Positions 44,634 through 56,080 of a stretch of 64,000 nucleotides of DNA are shown one piece after another. The notes under the pieces were generated by a model. It saw nothing but the letters and a program-made list of their open reading frames with translations. It ran no database searches and was not told the origin of the DNA. Numbering within the stretch: position 1 is the stretch's first letter; every line of letters starts with the position of its first letter. The DNA is taken from positions 1-64,000 of the forward strand of contig JNEN01000968.1 of the NCBI GenBank assembly GCA_000697355.1, read 5' to 3'. Both the position numbers and the translations under genes were made by a program. The DNA comes from Syncephalastrum monosporum B8922. Its lineage: Eukaryota > Mucoromycota > Mucoromycetes > Mucorales > Syncephalastraceae.

Positions 44634-44649
44634 GAGAGAGAGAGAGAGA
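44634..44649. repeat. (GA)n tract next to the GDH2 start codon
   Basis: Eight GA units directly abut the initiation codon (CTCTCT...ATG on the coding strand), placing a pyrimidine run in the leader. Confidence 0.85.
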
Positions 44650-46603
44650 AAAGGGAAAAGGTGTAGAGGATGTTTGAATGAAGAAAAAGAACGTCAGCGA
44701 GCTTACCTGCAGGTATTTAAAGGATTTGGCAAGAAAAAAAGTGCGTGTATGTTAGGATGTGGTGAGTCAGAGACGCAGGAACCATACAAAACTCTCTCTC
44801 CCCCCATTTCGTGCCCTCGCTTTCTTTTTTGCCATTTCGTCCAATTGTGGTCAAGCGCAGCATGACAGATGCGGCTCTGATTGGTGGAATCGTGGGAACC
44901 ATTTGTCACCGCCCTTGGTTTGGGTCGGAGTAGACAGGTCTGGCCAAAAAATCCTCTCATCTTGCCCTTTGTCTATTTTTACATTACAAGTTTCCGCCCT
45001 CGACCCCACACAGGTAACGATTCCGCGGATAGTTAACCCAGCCCCTGAAAAAAAAGATTTTATCACAGGGCAGACGTGTCCTGCTTATCAAGCATAGCCT
45101 TATGCGTCTGGCTATCTAAAGTGGCAAAAGGAGGAAAAAGCCGAGCATAAATAAGAAAGGTAGTATCACCGAGCCATGTGCGCACCCCCTTTTTTGTGTT
45201 GAGTTGCCATCCCGTTCCTCGAAACATTTGCGCGCCGTGTTATCAAGACCAGCCTATTGAAAATTCACTTGTGCAGTCGAGTCATTTTGCGTATCCGCGG
45301 TCCGCGGAAACCCAACCCTTGGTACCCTTTTTCTTTTCGCTCTTTCATCTAAGGAGTATGTCATCCATATCGTCATTAATTTGGCTGGGAAAGCGGAAAA
45401 ACCCAAGGGCAGCGAGAAAATAATAACCGGGCTGTTCCTTGCATAAGGTTTTCCCCGCCCGTGCGCGCGTCAGTTCAGGCGTAGTACGGTACTCCCGCTT
45501 AATTTTCCTCGAGTCTCTGCCTGAATTTTACCGCGCAAGAACTTTGTTGCGTGCCTGGCTAAATAATCCCCGTTATGTTTCTCACGCATCAGTATGTCTT
45601 GTCTGCCTTGTCTCGGGTCATCTATATTAGCCCCTCCCGCAGAGAATACAGCTACAAGTAGTAAGTGTCACAGCCCCTGTATGTGTACGTGTGTGAACAT
45701 TTCCTTCTGTTCGCAATAGAAACGCAACATAACAATAATTTACAAAGCTTGGGGTTGGGGGGTGGGGAGTTAGGAGCGGATATGGTGCTTGCATTCTGTG
45801 CATACCTAGACTGTGGCACGTTCTGCCTATAGCAGACGCAACTTTCCCACGCATCATTCAATAAGGTCTGTCACGTAGCTGAGCACGCAATCGACACACA
45901 AAACAAAAAGGATGAAATGACTTCGACTTGCATAAATTTTACTGCGAGCATGGCACATCAGGATCTCGTTAACATAAGCAAATTTGACGTATTTCGTTCT
46001 GGATTGGCGTTATAATATGCATACTAAGTACAGCGTGATTCTCACAAGGCATTGTTGATGTATCATGTTACTATTCATCCTTTAGCTACTCCTGTTCAGG
46101 CCTCACAAGGGATGGCACCTGTTTCGGCCTCCTCATTCAGAAATTGAAACGCCCACCTTCTGTGTATGATGTTCAATGCGGAAAGTACTCAACAACTGTA
46201 TCGTTTTTATCTTTATTTGCTGAAATGAGACAAGAGTATGTGCAACGTTTGATGCAGTAGAGTTGAATGCTGCTGGTTGCCGAACAAGGCGTCCTTATTA
46301 CAATGAAATACCGGTAGAGGAACACTTAATAGAGTAACCGGAAGAGTTTGACAGATATGCAATAGGCTGAAAAAAATTCTGCGAGACTTTGATAGTGAAG
46401 TATCGTGGTGAGGATGTATTTGTATTCAAGGGAGATAAGGCATAGTACCATGATGCCTTTCCTTTCATTGGCTGTCTATGCAAAAGCGGCGGTACAAGCT
46501 GAGTGGCTTTTCCAGGAAATGCCAGATCGTAATTTTTTGCTTGAATTTCCAAGGCACAGGAAAAAAAAAAAGGACGGTCCTTCCTCTATATTACTTGCCT
46601 AAC
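44650..46603. other. Divergent intergenic region GDH2 / PA2G4
   Basis: About 1.95 kb with no supportable gene. It carries CCAAT/ATTGG motifs at 44841 and 44880 on the GDH2 side and an A12 run at 46560-46571 just upstream of the PA2G4 start. Confidence 0.5.
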
Positions 46604-48137
46604 ATGTCCGGCATGGAGCTCACCGCCAACTACACGCCCTCCAAGTTTGCCGCTGACAACGATCTTGTCAAGGTCGACGTGGTCAACAAGTACAGATCCG
46701 CCGGTGACATTGTCAATGGTAAAAGAACACTTTGACAGCTCAAAGGAAGAGCGAAGCTGACCCGGCCATAGTCATTTTGCCTCAGGTGCTGAGCAAGGTC
46801 TCCGAGGGTGTCTCGGTGCTCGATCTGTGCCAGTACGGTGACGATCTTCTGTTTGCCCAGGTAAAGCGATCTGCTGCCCAAAGAGGACCTTGCTTTTTTC
46901 TAACTTCCTTCAAAGACCCACGCCGTGCCCGTCAAGGAGAAGGGTATCGCCTTCCCGACCTGTGTCTCGGTCAACGACCTTGTGCAATACATTTCTCCTA
47001 TGCTGGACTCCGACTATAACCTCAAGGCGGGCGATGTCGTCAAAATGTAAGCTGCTGTTTCTTGCAAAGCCCTTCTGATTCTTACAATGTACATTCGATA
47101 GTGAACTTGGCGCCCATCTTGACGGCTATGTTGCCACTGCCGCTCACACCACCGTTGTCAACACCAACGCGTCCGAGCCGGTCCAGGGCCGTCAGGCCGA
47201 TGTCGTATGCGCGACTTACTACGCTCACGAGGCTGCAATGCGCATGCTCAAGCCGGGTGTCAAGGCGTCGGAGGTGACCCGCGTCGTGAACGAGATCGCT
47301 GCTTATTACCGCTGCAAACCTGTTGAGGGCACCTTCTCTTCCAACATGAAGCGCTTCGTTCTCCGTGCTGGTCGTGATATTGAGAACCGCTTTGCAGATG
47401 ATCTTGTTGTTGAGGAGCTCGAGAAATACGATTTCCAGATCGAAGCCAACCAAGTCTATCAGCTCAACGTTGTCCTGTCCACGAGCGAGGATGGAAAGGT
47501 ATGATAATTTTTGGAATTGATAAGAAAGTGATTGGGCTTACACCACGGGCATAGGTCAAAACTGCAGAACAGAAGCCTACCGTATACCAGAGAGACGTCA
47601 ATCAGTCCTACCAACTGAAACTCAAATCGGCTCGTGCCGCCTTTGCCGAAATCAACAAGGATCACACCGTCTTCCCCTTTGCACAGCGGTAAGAAGTTTA
47701 TATACCGGACCGGTTAAAAGACAGCTCTCTTATACTGTTCTTCAGCTGCCTCTCGACCAACCAGGCCCGTCTCGGCCTTGTCTCTGTGGCCCAACACGGT
47801 CTGGTGAACCCGCTCGTGCCCATGCGTCTGACGCGCAAGTCTGATTTTGTCGCTCAGTTCAAGGCCACCGTCCTCGTCGGTGCCGATGGCAACCTGCGCA
47901 CCACCCTCCCGCTTCCGCTTCCCTACGTGCACTCGCAATACTGCATACCTGAGCAAACCACCGCCGCCCAGGTTCTTAACACTCCCTTCAACCTCGAGCT
48001 GAATGCTGCGCCCGCGATCCAGCCTGCCGAGGCAACCTTTGGTGAGAAGCGCCTCTTGGTAAGTCTCATTTACATGGCTCATAATATGCGGTAGCTAAAT
48101 GATCATTTTTTAGAATGACGATGTGGAGATGGCATAG
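46604..48137 (+). CDS. PA2G4: PA2G4/EBP1-like proliferation-associated protein (MetAP fold)
   Basis: Seven exons: 46604-46718, 46772-46860, 46916-47046, 47102-47498, 47555-47688, 47746-48058, 48114-48137; 1,203 nt, 400 aa (human PA2G4 394). It has the methionine-aminopeptidase (pita-bread) fold: VDVVNKYRSAGDIVN, VPVKEKGIAFPTCVSVNDL, YNLKAGDVVKIELGAHLDGY, VATAAHTTVV, IENRFADDLVVEELEKYDF and FPFAQRCLSTNQARLGLVS. The MetAP metal ligands are replaced (IELGAHLDGY with no paired DxD), as in the EBP1/Cdb4 group, so no peptidase activity is expected. Family members bind ribosome exit sites or DNA. The last exon encodes only NDDVEMA. Confidence 0.95.
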
Positions 48138-48273
48138 ATAGAGTTTCATTATTGTTTCTGTAAATATATAACACTGTTATTGCATATGGCATATCATCCA
48201 AAAAGAAAATTATACTGTGTGCGAATGATCGGCGATTTTTCAGGTCTGTGCTCTTTCACACTCCCCACCCTAC

Positions 48274-49482
48274 ATGTCAGACCACAAGCAACCGCCTTCC
48301 GTGCCGAGCGACGAACCGATCCCATTTTCTAGTCAGGATAATGCACCATCACAAAGTCAGAAACAAACGCAACCTTTGACGACAGCTGCAGCGACGCCGC
48401 CTTTAAACATGGCAACGCAACCACCACCACAGCACGAGGAAGAGAAAGAGGACGAAGAGCAAGAGGAAGAAACCATTACACACGCAGTGCCCAAGGGGAT
48501 TTTACCAGGTGAACAGCCTGTCAATATGCCATCCAGCCCCGCCGTTTCCAATCCTGCTGTCTACAGTCCTGCTGTATCACAAACCCATAGTGTCAACTCA
48601 AACACAGCATCACCTGTCGTAGCATCTCATCTGTCTGCCGGTGTGAGCAATCCACAAGGTGTGAACTCGCCTCAACAGCCTGTACTTAGCGTCAGTAGCC
48701 AGTCACCACAGCCATCATCACAGCAGCAGCATGTGCCGCATGCGACAGTGGGAACTTCTGGCGTTCACGGAAGTATAGGCGCAGCGCCTATTCACGCACC
48801 TCACGCTGTGTCCAGTCCAGTAGCGCAACCATTTGCTACTCCCGCGATGAGTGCCAACACCGGTACAACACCTTTGGGAAGCGGGGTTAATACCCGCGTA
48901 GAGCCTGTGCAGCCGCCTCAGCAGCCTCAACAACCACAGCAGCAGTCGTCACCAATGGCAGGCTTCAGCTCTCCATATGCTCAGCAGCATCAAACAGGTG
49001 CACCTTCTCAGCAGCCAGCAATGCTGCAGAACAGCGGATATCCTGGTCCTTATCAGCAACAGCAGCAACAGCAGCAACAGCAGCAACAGCAAGGACCACC
49101 TCAGCCCATCGCAGGCGCTATGGCGTCCTCGTCTCACGCAGTGGAGCCTTCCGATAGCGGTAGCGACCCGCAGGTGCAGCAGTGGACGAGTGCATTCTGG
49201 CGCAACACTGGCCGCGTGCAAAGCGCGCTAGGTGAGTGGACGGGAGTGGAGTCGTGGCGCAACGCGGGTCAGTCGACGGAGCAGTGGGCAGAGCAGAGTT
49301 ACGCCGATGCGAAGGCGCGTGCTGAAGCAGGTCAGGCTAGCCGCTTGCACGGCGAGTATGAGCGAATGATGGGTATGTTGGGGACTGCTATGGGCCATGT
49401 CGCGGGTGACCCCGAGATGGAGGCCAAGGCACGGCTGCGCGCGCGCCAAGGACAGGAGGAAATCGATGAAACGCGTCGTTAA
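48274..49482 (+). CDS. Disordered Q/P/S-rich protein with CsbD/Hmp1-like C-terminus
   Basis: A single open exon of 402 aa. Residues 1-310 are low complexity: Ser/Gln/Pro, an acidic KEDEEQEEET block, PVNMPSSPAVS repeats and a 13-residue polyQ (49052-49091). The last 95 residues are different: WRNTGRVQSALGEWTGVESW, RNAGQSTEQWAEQSYADAKA, GEYERMMGMLGTAMGHVAGD, PEMEAKARLRARQGQEEIDE. This has the helical K/E/A/G character and motif order (SALGEWTGVESWRNAGQ..., ...GDPEMEAKARLRARQG) of the CsbD/UPF0337 and Ustilago Hmp1 family (mismatched or cruciform DNA recognition and stress proteins). Only the tail gives homology; binding specificity is unknown. It is 137 bp downstream of PA2G4. Confidence 0.72.
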   Translation: MSDHKQPPSVPSDEPIPFSSQDNAPSQSQKQTQPLTTAAATPPLNMATQPPPQHEEEKEDEEQEEETITHAVPKGILPGEQPVNMPSSPAVSNPAVYSPAVSQTHSVNSNTASPVVASHLSAGVSNPQGVNSPQQPVLSVSSQSPQPSSQQQHVPHATVGTSGVHGSIGAAPIHAPHAVSSPVAQPFATPAMSANTGTTPLGSGVNTRVEPVQPPQQPQQPQQQSSPMAGFSSPYAQQHQTGAPSQQPAMLQNSGYPGPYQQQQQQQQQQQQQGPPQPIAGAMASSSHAVEPSDSGSDPQVQQWTSAFWRNTGRVQSALGEWTGVESWRNAGQSTEQWAEQSYADAKARAEAGQASRLHGEYERMMGMLGTAMGHVAGDPEMEAKARLRARQGQEEIDETRR

Positions 49483-49749
49483 GAATATATGTGAATGTAG
49501 AATGGATAAGGGAAACAAAGGATTGAAATGATCCACTTTTGACGTTATACACTACACGTTCTTGCCATTATTCTGTACGCTTTCGAGGACAAAACCGACA
49601 GGGTATATCTTTTATTTCTTTGATTCGCTGATGCTTCGATGGAATGATGCAAAAATTGGTAAGTGCCGCGGGGTTTGTGATATGTGCACTCCACGTGTCC
49701 ACGCTTCCCATGCTGGTGCTTGACGTTTTCCCCCAACGGTCCTCCGCTA

Positions 49750-50582
49750 CTACGTACTTTTACCACCTTTTTGAGGCGGTGGTAATGTTGCAGGAGCGGA
49801 CGATGTACTAGCCGGCAAAGCGTGTTGAGCGGGAAGGGCGTGTGCAGTGCTGCCATAGTCACCTGGCGAATGGTGATGATGATGTGATGGCACTAAACCT
49901 TGTTCGGCTCGCAACTCGTCACGTCGTCGTAAGAAAAGGTACTCCTCCAGAATCAAGTAGTTGCGCCAATTGGCCTTAAACATGACATCCAGGATGTCGC
50001 CAGCGATTGGGGTCAACCCCAGACTTTCATGATATGAACGTGAATACACTGATTTTTTTTTTCTTTCCCGTTTCTCGTCCCGTCTACTGTTGTGTCACTT
50101 ACACGAAATCTATGAGCACGTTGATCAGCATCTTGAACATGATGTGACTAGGCAAGTCAGCTTTGCTCGCCATGTTGACGAGGTGTAGCGCCAAAAGCGA
50201 GCCAATAACATCACCTATGAATGGTATCAACCCTACCACCGGAAATAGACAGTTGTCAGTCGCGCCGTCTCTTTTACATATCACAATTTTTCTGACTGCA
50301 CGTCATACCCACAATGCCATCAAGACCTACGGTAAAGCAGCAGCATTTGAAACCGCAGTCGAGGTGCCACGCGCGACTCTTGACACGTCGCAGGACCTGC
50401 CGATCGTGCGCACTTAGAATGATATCGGCCTGGGGCCGTTTTGACCACCAGTGACGTTTGGAAGAAGCGATGGCCTCCTGGGCTGCAGCGCGTATCTCTG
50501 GGTCCGTTTCTGTAATAGAAGGTTTATTTTTTATTTGCTCGGCCGCCTTGCCGAGTATAAGACGCGTTGCGTAGGTAGTCAT
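49750..50582 (-). CDS. DUF4112 membrane protein
   Basis: Three exons, minus: 50309-50582, 50103-50232, 49750-50023; 678 nt, 225 aa. Splicing gives GLDGIVGLIPFIGDVIGSLL, ALHLVNMASKADLPSHIMFK, MLINVLIDFVLGLTPIAGDI and LDVMFKANWRNYLILEEYL. Two GLxPxxGD repeats framing hydrophobic helices are the DUF4112 signature. The N-terminal half is basic and soluble (RHWWSKRPQADIILSAHDRQ) with a Cys pair (GFKCCCF). The C-terminus is His/Pro-rich (SHHHHHS, PPPQKGGKST). Function of the family is not known; its members are predicted integral membrane proteins in fungi and bacteria. Confidence 0.92.
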
Positions 50583-52668
50583 GGATAGGTAGGGATGGCG
50601 TTGTTGAACGAAGAAGAAGAGAAGAAGAAGAAAAAAAAATGGAAAATGGAAAATAAGGGAGAAAGGGGGATGTGTGAAACACAAACACGGGTTGCCCAGA
50701 TTATGCAAATAGAAATGATATTTAATTGGTTGTCGGGTCAGTCTTCCTGACATTTCATGTTAAAAAAAAACTCACTAATCTTCTCTGGCCTATCCTTTAT
50801 CACATCTTCCGAGTCTCTGACACCAGGAACTGGATCTGACTGCTATTCCAGCTCTTCTAGGAGCCAGTGTATCCTTTCTCCTCGCATATTCATATATGAA
50901 ATCGCATGCAATCCACCATCGCCTCTGGTACGCTGGATCGCCTATTTGAGACCAGTATCCTATAATGGAAAAGAAAGGAGCTCAGTGAATCATTGAATAC
51001 AGTCAAAAGTACATTTCTGGCTCGCGATATATCTGTTTATCCTGAGTCTATACGGACACACTGGCAATATCAGCAGACAATGGGGAAATGAAGCGTCGGT
51101 GATCATGGCCACCAATTTTTTGAATGGGACATTTTGACTCCTCTTAAAATTTAGCATCGACCAACGACGCACAGACCATGTCCCCTCGCACTGAACGATT
51201 ATGATGAGACGCATCAAGTGCGCCAAGTGTTCAAAACAACAACCCAGATAACGAACGTTGTGGACAATTACCTCTGATGCGACACGTGAGGTACAATTCA
51301 TATGAAAGCTTGTCTACGACTAATGTGCTTCACCATACACACTGTAACGCGTAAATTTTTATTGTGTGCAATATGTTTCGGCTGACATGCAAGTCAAGAG
51401 GGACTCATGGGCTGCATCTTGCCTCATCGCCTAGACAACCATTTCATGTTCTGCTGCGTCGCCTTTGACTCACTGACTGGGTCTCAAAAACATAAAAGTG
51501 CTGCGGCAGAAATTGCTGTTCCCTTTTCTCCCTTTTCCCCCATGACTCTAGGCACTTTGACTATGTGGCGTCACTGTGGTGCCGTTGCCACCTTGGTGAT
51601 CATTGCAAGTTGGCTGCCGTTGGTCTGACTCAAGGAAGCCCGGAAGTGAACTCAGCCTCTGTTTAAGCTCAAGCGGCGTTGCGCACCCCTCTAAGACGTA
51701 ACAAGTCGTCTGATGTCTGACTGCAGTTGGCTGCTTCGCGATGAGGGTTGTTTTTCCCTGCCTGCCACCCTGCGGGCGCTACTGCCTCTGGGCTCTGACT
51801 TCCCTGGACCAGCGTTCTTGATGCGCGTCGTTCTCTGGGTGAGTATTCATGCTGCGGATGCGGTTAGCTCAGGGATGTTGTCCCCTAGATGCGGCTCTTC
51901 GCTATCGTTTTGACCTCGGCGTCGGTCGACTATGAAGAGATCCCCCAGTGGTTGACTTTGCCTCCCCTTTGAGATCCGCGGTGGATTATTTATACTTCCT
52001 CTGCGGGCTTCATCTTTAGTAAGGCGGATGGATGCTCTTTGCCGGCCCAAGTCATCCTATGCAGAGCAAACTCTCCTCCGCTCTTTTGGCGGGGGGTGAA
52101 GAGGGGTAGACCTTCCAGCTACTCTGACGCTCCACTTTGGAGGTTCCCGTAGGACCGTATGGTTGAGGGCTGGAGGAAGTGGTCCGCTGGTCACTGTGGT
52201 TTGCTTGATGGATCTCATATCAGTTTTCTTGGGTCTGACCAGTTTCTTTGGGGTTTCTTCCCTCTCTTTCTTTTGTAGATAGTTTCTGCGTTTTACACCT
52301 AGTCTCAATAGATAGATACCCTCCCAGCATCAGTCTTTCCTCAGTTTTTTCCACTGGTTTTCTGAGGTTTTACCGACGGTGCTCCCTTTTCCTCTTGTTT
52401 CCCTTATACATTCTTCCATCTCCTACTATATTTTGTAATAAAGCATGTACGTTCTCCCTCCTAAACGCAAGTGGTATTCAATGTCGCTTATGTCTGATAC
52501 AGTTGGTAGCTACGTACGAAGGTATCAAACTCGCGCATGGCGCGGAAAAAAAAGTCCCCCATGCCCTTTTTAATGACTCGGTAGAATGCCCTTATCTGTC
52601 AGTGGCGTGTTTAACATACGAGCGCGCGCGTCGAGCATAATAAACCTTTTCTCCTTTCGTCACTCTCA
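50583..52668. other. Gene-free stretch with a stop-interrupted basic ORF
   Basis: A 2.1-kb spacer. The minus-strand ORF (51847-52308), which is open on both sides of one internal TAG, is listed separately. Otherwise nothing is recognised. TAATAAACC at 52640-52648 precedes the next gene. Confidence 0.5.
51847..52308 (-). pseudogene. Basic ORF interrupted by one TAG, possible mobile-element remnant
   Basis: On the minus strand one frame runs from about 52326 to 51847 with a single in-frame TAG at 52057-52059. It reads YLQKKEREETPKKLVRPKKT, GPLPPALNHTVLREPPKWSV, GRSTPLHPPPKERRRVCSA, then the stop, then DDLGRQRASIRLTKDEARRG and SINNPPRISKGRQSQPLGDL. The composition (K/R/P/Q) is that of a gag or other nucleic-acid-binding element protein, and the surroundings are gene-poor, but no zinc knuckle or protease, RT or integrase motif is present. 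Identification is weak. Confidence 0.3.
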
Positions 52669-53192
52669 ATGAGTCTTACGCCCAGCCAGATCAAGAAAGA
52701 GGAGTTTCCTGAACTTGCTAGTGAGATTGACAGTCTGAAAGAACTCATTGATCGCGGTGATCTTTGTGCCGAACCTGGCGATTACAGAGACCTTAGCGAC
52801 AGTCAAATGTCTCGTCTGAAGGCGAGCGACACCGGCTCCGGACCTTCCGTCCAAGTACTCGATCAGATTTTTCCTGAAGTGTATGGTTCTCAAACGCCTT
52901 CGGCCGAGTAAGTACTGCTCTATGATTCATAGAAATGCCGTTCTTTGTGTGGAGAGGAGAGCTTCCAGTGGTGGACGATGCCTCACGAACCAGGAACCTC
53001 TTGATTCTACACAGTATAATACAACAGCAGCATCTAATACATCGTGGTCAAAATATCCATTGACAAAAACACATTAGTGTCGATTTGAAGCCCACCAAGG
53101 CTTCTGCTACCAACGATAAGGATCATGCAACGGAAAATGAAAAGGACGGAAGTCCTCCTGAAATGGATCTTTGGGACAAGTGCGGTGAGTAG
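52669..53192 (+). CDS. 117-aa acidic protein, unknown
   Basis: Two exons, 52669-52907 and 53078-53192, 354 nt, 117 aa. The protein begins MSLTPSQIKKEEFPELASEI and continues DSLKELIDRGDLCAEPGDY and SRLKASDTGSGPSVQVL. After the intron it is DVDLKPTKASATNDKDHATE NEKDGSPPEMDLWDKCGE. It is acidic and charged with a helical N-half, no signal peptide and no membrane segment. The intron fits GTAAGT..TTAG with phase 2. The 3' end is uncertain: a GTGAGTAG donor overlaps the last codons, so a further exon could exist. No family recognised. Confidence 0.6.
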
Positions 53193-53987
53193 CAGATCGC
53201 AAGCCGCCCATTTCTTCCAAGCTCTGTAGTATAGTGAAAATAGCAATCGCCACCAAACATAGCGCTGTATCATGATATCCACGATGTTGTACTAGCATGA
53301 CATGTAAATAAATACCTTTCTGTTCGCTACTTCCCCTTCGTTCCGTTTTAATCCGTAAAGACTTTTGTCAGTGCTGAGCACCATATCACACGCAAGGCAT
53401 GGCGAACGCGTATACTGGATATTGTATTTTTGTTCTTCGGTAGACATCTATCACGATGCTTTAGCTTGGCTGTACATACAGTATGCACTGCACGGCCGTC
53501 GCAGACATTGTGTGTGTTCCTTTAATTGTGTTGCGGTTTTATATTCGTACGTATAGACACGACGCAGGTTCAGCGGCCTTCAGGCATCAGCTTATTCGAT
53601 ACTTGTTCAGGCACAATTGCCTACGATAGGGATAGTATGTGCATCTCCTCTATCGCTTCATGCTTATGTTAGCCGCAATCAGTTCAATTATGCCCTCTTG
53701 TACGCTATCATCGTAAGAGGGCGCTAACAGATGATACTTGTGCCAATAGTATGTGGGTGTAAGACACAGATTGCCGTATATAACCTTCTATATAAACTGT
53801 AAAGACAAAATATCTTTTGATTTCAATGCAAGATGCCATCCGTCAGCCGACGTACGATCTCAGAGAAAGAAACCCGTCCAGTTTCTCATGATGCCCGTTT
53901 GGCATAAAGTATATTTTAATAAAAGAGGTACTGAGAGAAACTGATTTTATATACATAGCATGATCGACTCATCCTTGTCTCAGCTCT
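53193..53987. other. Convergent 3' intergenic
   Basis: About 795 bp between the 117-aa gene and TAF10 (stop at 53988). No gene. Confidence 0.55.
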
Positions 53988-54746
53988 TTAAGAGTAGAAG
54001 TCTGGTTTCTTGACATTCACACCGTATTCGGCCAAGGCAGCCGACAAATCTTCCATGGTCAGCACTGCCTTTCTGTCCTGCACGCGTTGTGAATATCACT
54101 GACGGCCGTCCATATTTCCTTCTTACCTTCCCAGACTTGCGGTTTCCCGACTGGCGCACTTTACAGTATTGGTAAGCGTCGGTGGCGATGTCTGCTACGA
54201 ACTTTTGGGTCGCAAGAGCCAAAAGGCGTTTTCTATCAAAAGAGCGTAAGAATAAGCTAGGCTTCATGATGCGTTCCGCAACATACATCCGCAAATCGTC
54301 GCAATCGAAGCCGGTTCTCTCCAAATAGTAGTCCGTGACGGCATCAGGTATCTGCAATAACAATCAGCGAATGCGTCATAATCATATGTGTATCATCGTA
54401 CAATGGGGGTATATTGATCCATCATGGCCAGGAATTCAGCGAGAGTTTTCTCGCGTCGGTTAAAATCGGCGTCCAGACGTGGATCAACCTGTGCATTTTC
54501 GGGAATAGCAGGAGTGCTCTGTTGCTGCTGTGGTTGCACTGGTTGGGGCGGGATCGGCTGTTGCTGCTGAAGGGCAGGCGAGCGTGATTGTGACAACAAT
54601 GCCTGGGTAGGGCTCTGGAATTCGGTGGATCCAGTTGGGGTTTGCATTTGCTGTTGTTGGTCCCCTGGAGCAGCGTTCACGTCGAGTTCCATCGGTGTCA
54701 ATGAGCCCGATGCAGGCGAATTGGCTTGTGGAGTTCCGTCGGCCAT
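53988..54746 (-). CDS. TAF10: TFIID/SAGA subunit TAF10
   Basis: Four exons, minus: 54402-54746, 54287-54351, 54127-54232, 53988-54077; 606 nt, 201 aa (yeast Taf10 206). The N-half is Gln/Pro/Ser-rich ([19 protein letters not shown]). The histone-fold region is complete after splicing: [98 protein letters not shown]. The removed intron 2 restores [15 protein letters not shown]. Subunit of the general transcription factor TFIID and of SAGA in the nucleus. Start codon 257 bp from that of the bZIP gene. Confidence 0.96.
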
Positions 54747-55002
54747 AGTTGGTTGGTAAAACTTTGGGAAACAGCAGCAGGAGAGAGCAGGAGGGTCTGG
54801 GCCGCAGCTGGGCAGAAGTGTATACATTGATTGAAGCCCCGCCCTAGATATTTTCTTCGCCCAATTCACACAATTCACACAAGTGAATTCTTCTCTTGGG
54901 TTCGACCCAAAAATATATTCGGCCTGTTCACCCATTGTTGTCTCAATTCTTCTTCGGTCTTCTTCATTGCGAACTTTTTGATTCCTCTTGTTGTAAAGTG
55001 AA
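54747..55002. promoter_or_regulatory. Shared divergent promoter TAF10 / bZIP
   Basis: The 256-bp spacer between the two start codons is the only room for both promoters. It contains CAATTCACACAATTCACACAAG (direct repeats of CAATTCACA around 54862-54884) and no clear TATA box. Confidence 0.6.
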
Positions 55003-56008
55003 ATGACGACGCGTGGAGATCCATTCCTTGGGCATGTCCTGGCTCACCCGCAGGCACCAGCGCAGCAGCAGCAGGAGCCAACGGCCGCGGCCGCGGCGGT
55101 GATAATAAGCTCAGAAACGGCTAGTGCGAGTAGTTTAGGGGCATTGTTGAATCCAAATTATGTCGGCCCGTGCCCGTCCCTTGAGAACACCTCGCAGAGC
55201 CCGCCCGAGCCGGCCGAGCCGCTGCCGCCCACTTATGCCACGCTGCCCAAGACGACCAAGCTCGAGGAGGAGCCGAATCCGTTCGAGCAGAGCTTCGGCG
55301 GCGAGGACGAAAGACCAGGTACTTCAACGAGCTAAACCTTGTCGTGCTTACAGAGCGCTTGACTGGACAATTGTAGTCGTAGTCGCAGCCGCAGCCGCAC
55401 CCCGAGCCAAGCCCGGATTGGCCAAATCAGTAGCAGGCGCCCACGCGCAGCGCGGGATGCAATCCAACCCGATCAAGTTCGAACCGGAGTTTATCCACCA
55501 CACCTACGAAAACAACCCAAAGCCAGTCAACCGCGCACGGACGCCTCCCAGGCGCGCTTCTTCCCAACCCGATGAGAAGCGTTCTCAGAAACGGCGCTCC
55601 TCTGCCCGAAAATACGCCGATGACGAGGAAAAGCGAAAGAACTTTCTCGAGCGCAATCGGCAAGGTATGGGACGCCCTTATTTGTCCTTGTACAGTGTTT
55701 AATGATACTTAAATCGTATAGCTGCTCTCAAATGCCGCCAACGCAAGAAGCAGTGGCTCCAGGACATGCAATCCCAACTTGAATACCTGACGGCTGACAA
55801 TGAGCAGCTGCAGCAGCAGACCACCGCTCTGCGTGAGGAGCTGATCCAAATCAAGACAGTTTTGCTCTCCCATAAAGCGTGTCCCATCAATCAGCAAGCC
55901 ATCCTCGATGCTATCAACCGTCCCATCCCCGGTGTGCCATCGTCTATCGCACAGCCACCCAATAATCAAAGCATGCCCAACACCCGACCTCATCAACCGA
56001 ACTGGTGA
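55003..56008 (+). CDS. ATF/CREB-type bZIP transcription factor
   Basis: Three exons, 55003-55318, 55377-55664, 55722-56008, 891 nt, 296 aa. The N-half has a GPCPSLENTSQSPPEPAEP region and LEEEPNPFEQSF, the NPFEQSF element of the Atf1/AtfA/Atf21 osmostress family. The bZIP starts at the exon 2/3 join: DEEKRKNFLERNRQAALKCR, QRKKQWLQDMQSQLEYLTAD, NEQLQQQTTALREELIQIKT. Basic N-x2-AA-x-K-CRQRKKQW and a four-heptad leucine zipper are intact, plus VLLSHKACP after it. Intron 1 uses the acceptor at 55376; the nearer AG at 55353 leads to a stop, which fixes the exon. Targets (CRE-like TGACGTCA sites) are inferred from the family. Confidence 0.93.
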
Positions 56009-56080
56009 TTCTGTACATAGATTTTGCTCTCTTTCTGTCTATTGCTAAATAATATCCATTGCCATATACAATATACTCTT
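56009..56080. other. Short convergent 3' spacer
   Basis: Only 72 bp separate the stop codons of the bZIP gene and the IMO32-like gene, so the transcripts probably overlap in their 3' ends. Confidence 0.7.

Noticed and set aside
55353..55376. Acceptor at 55353 for the bZIP gene.
   Set aside because: It reads into TAG after seven codons (ERLTGQL-stop); the acceptor at 55376 keeps the frame through the bZIP.
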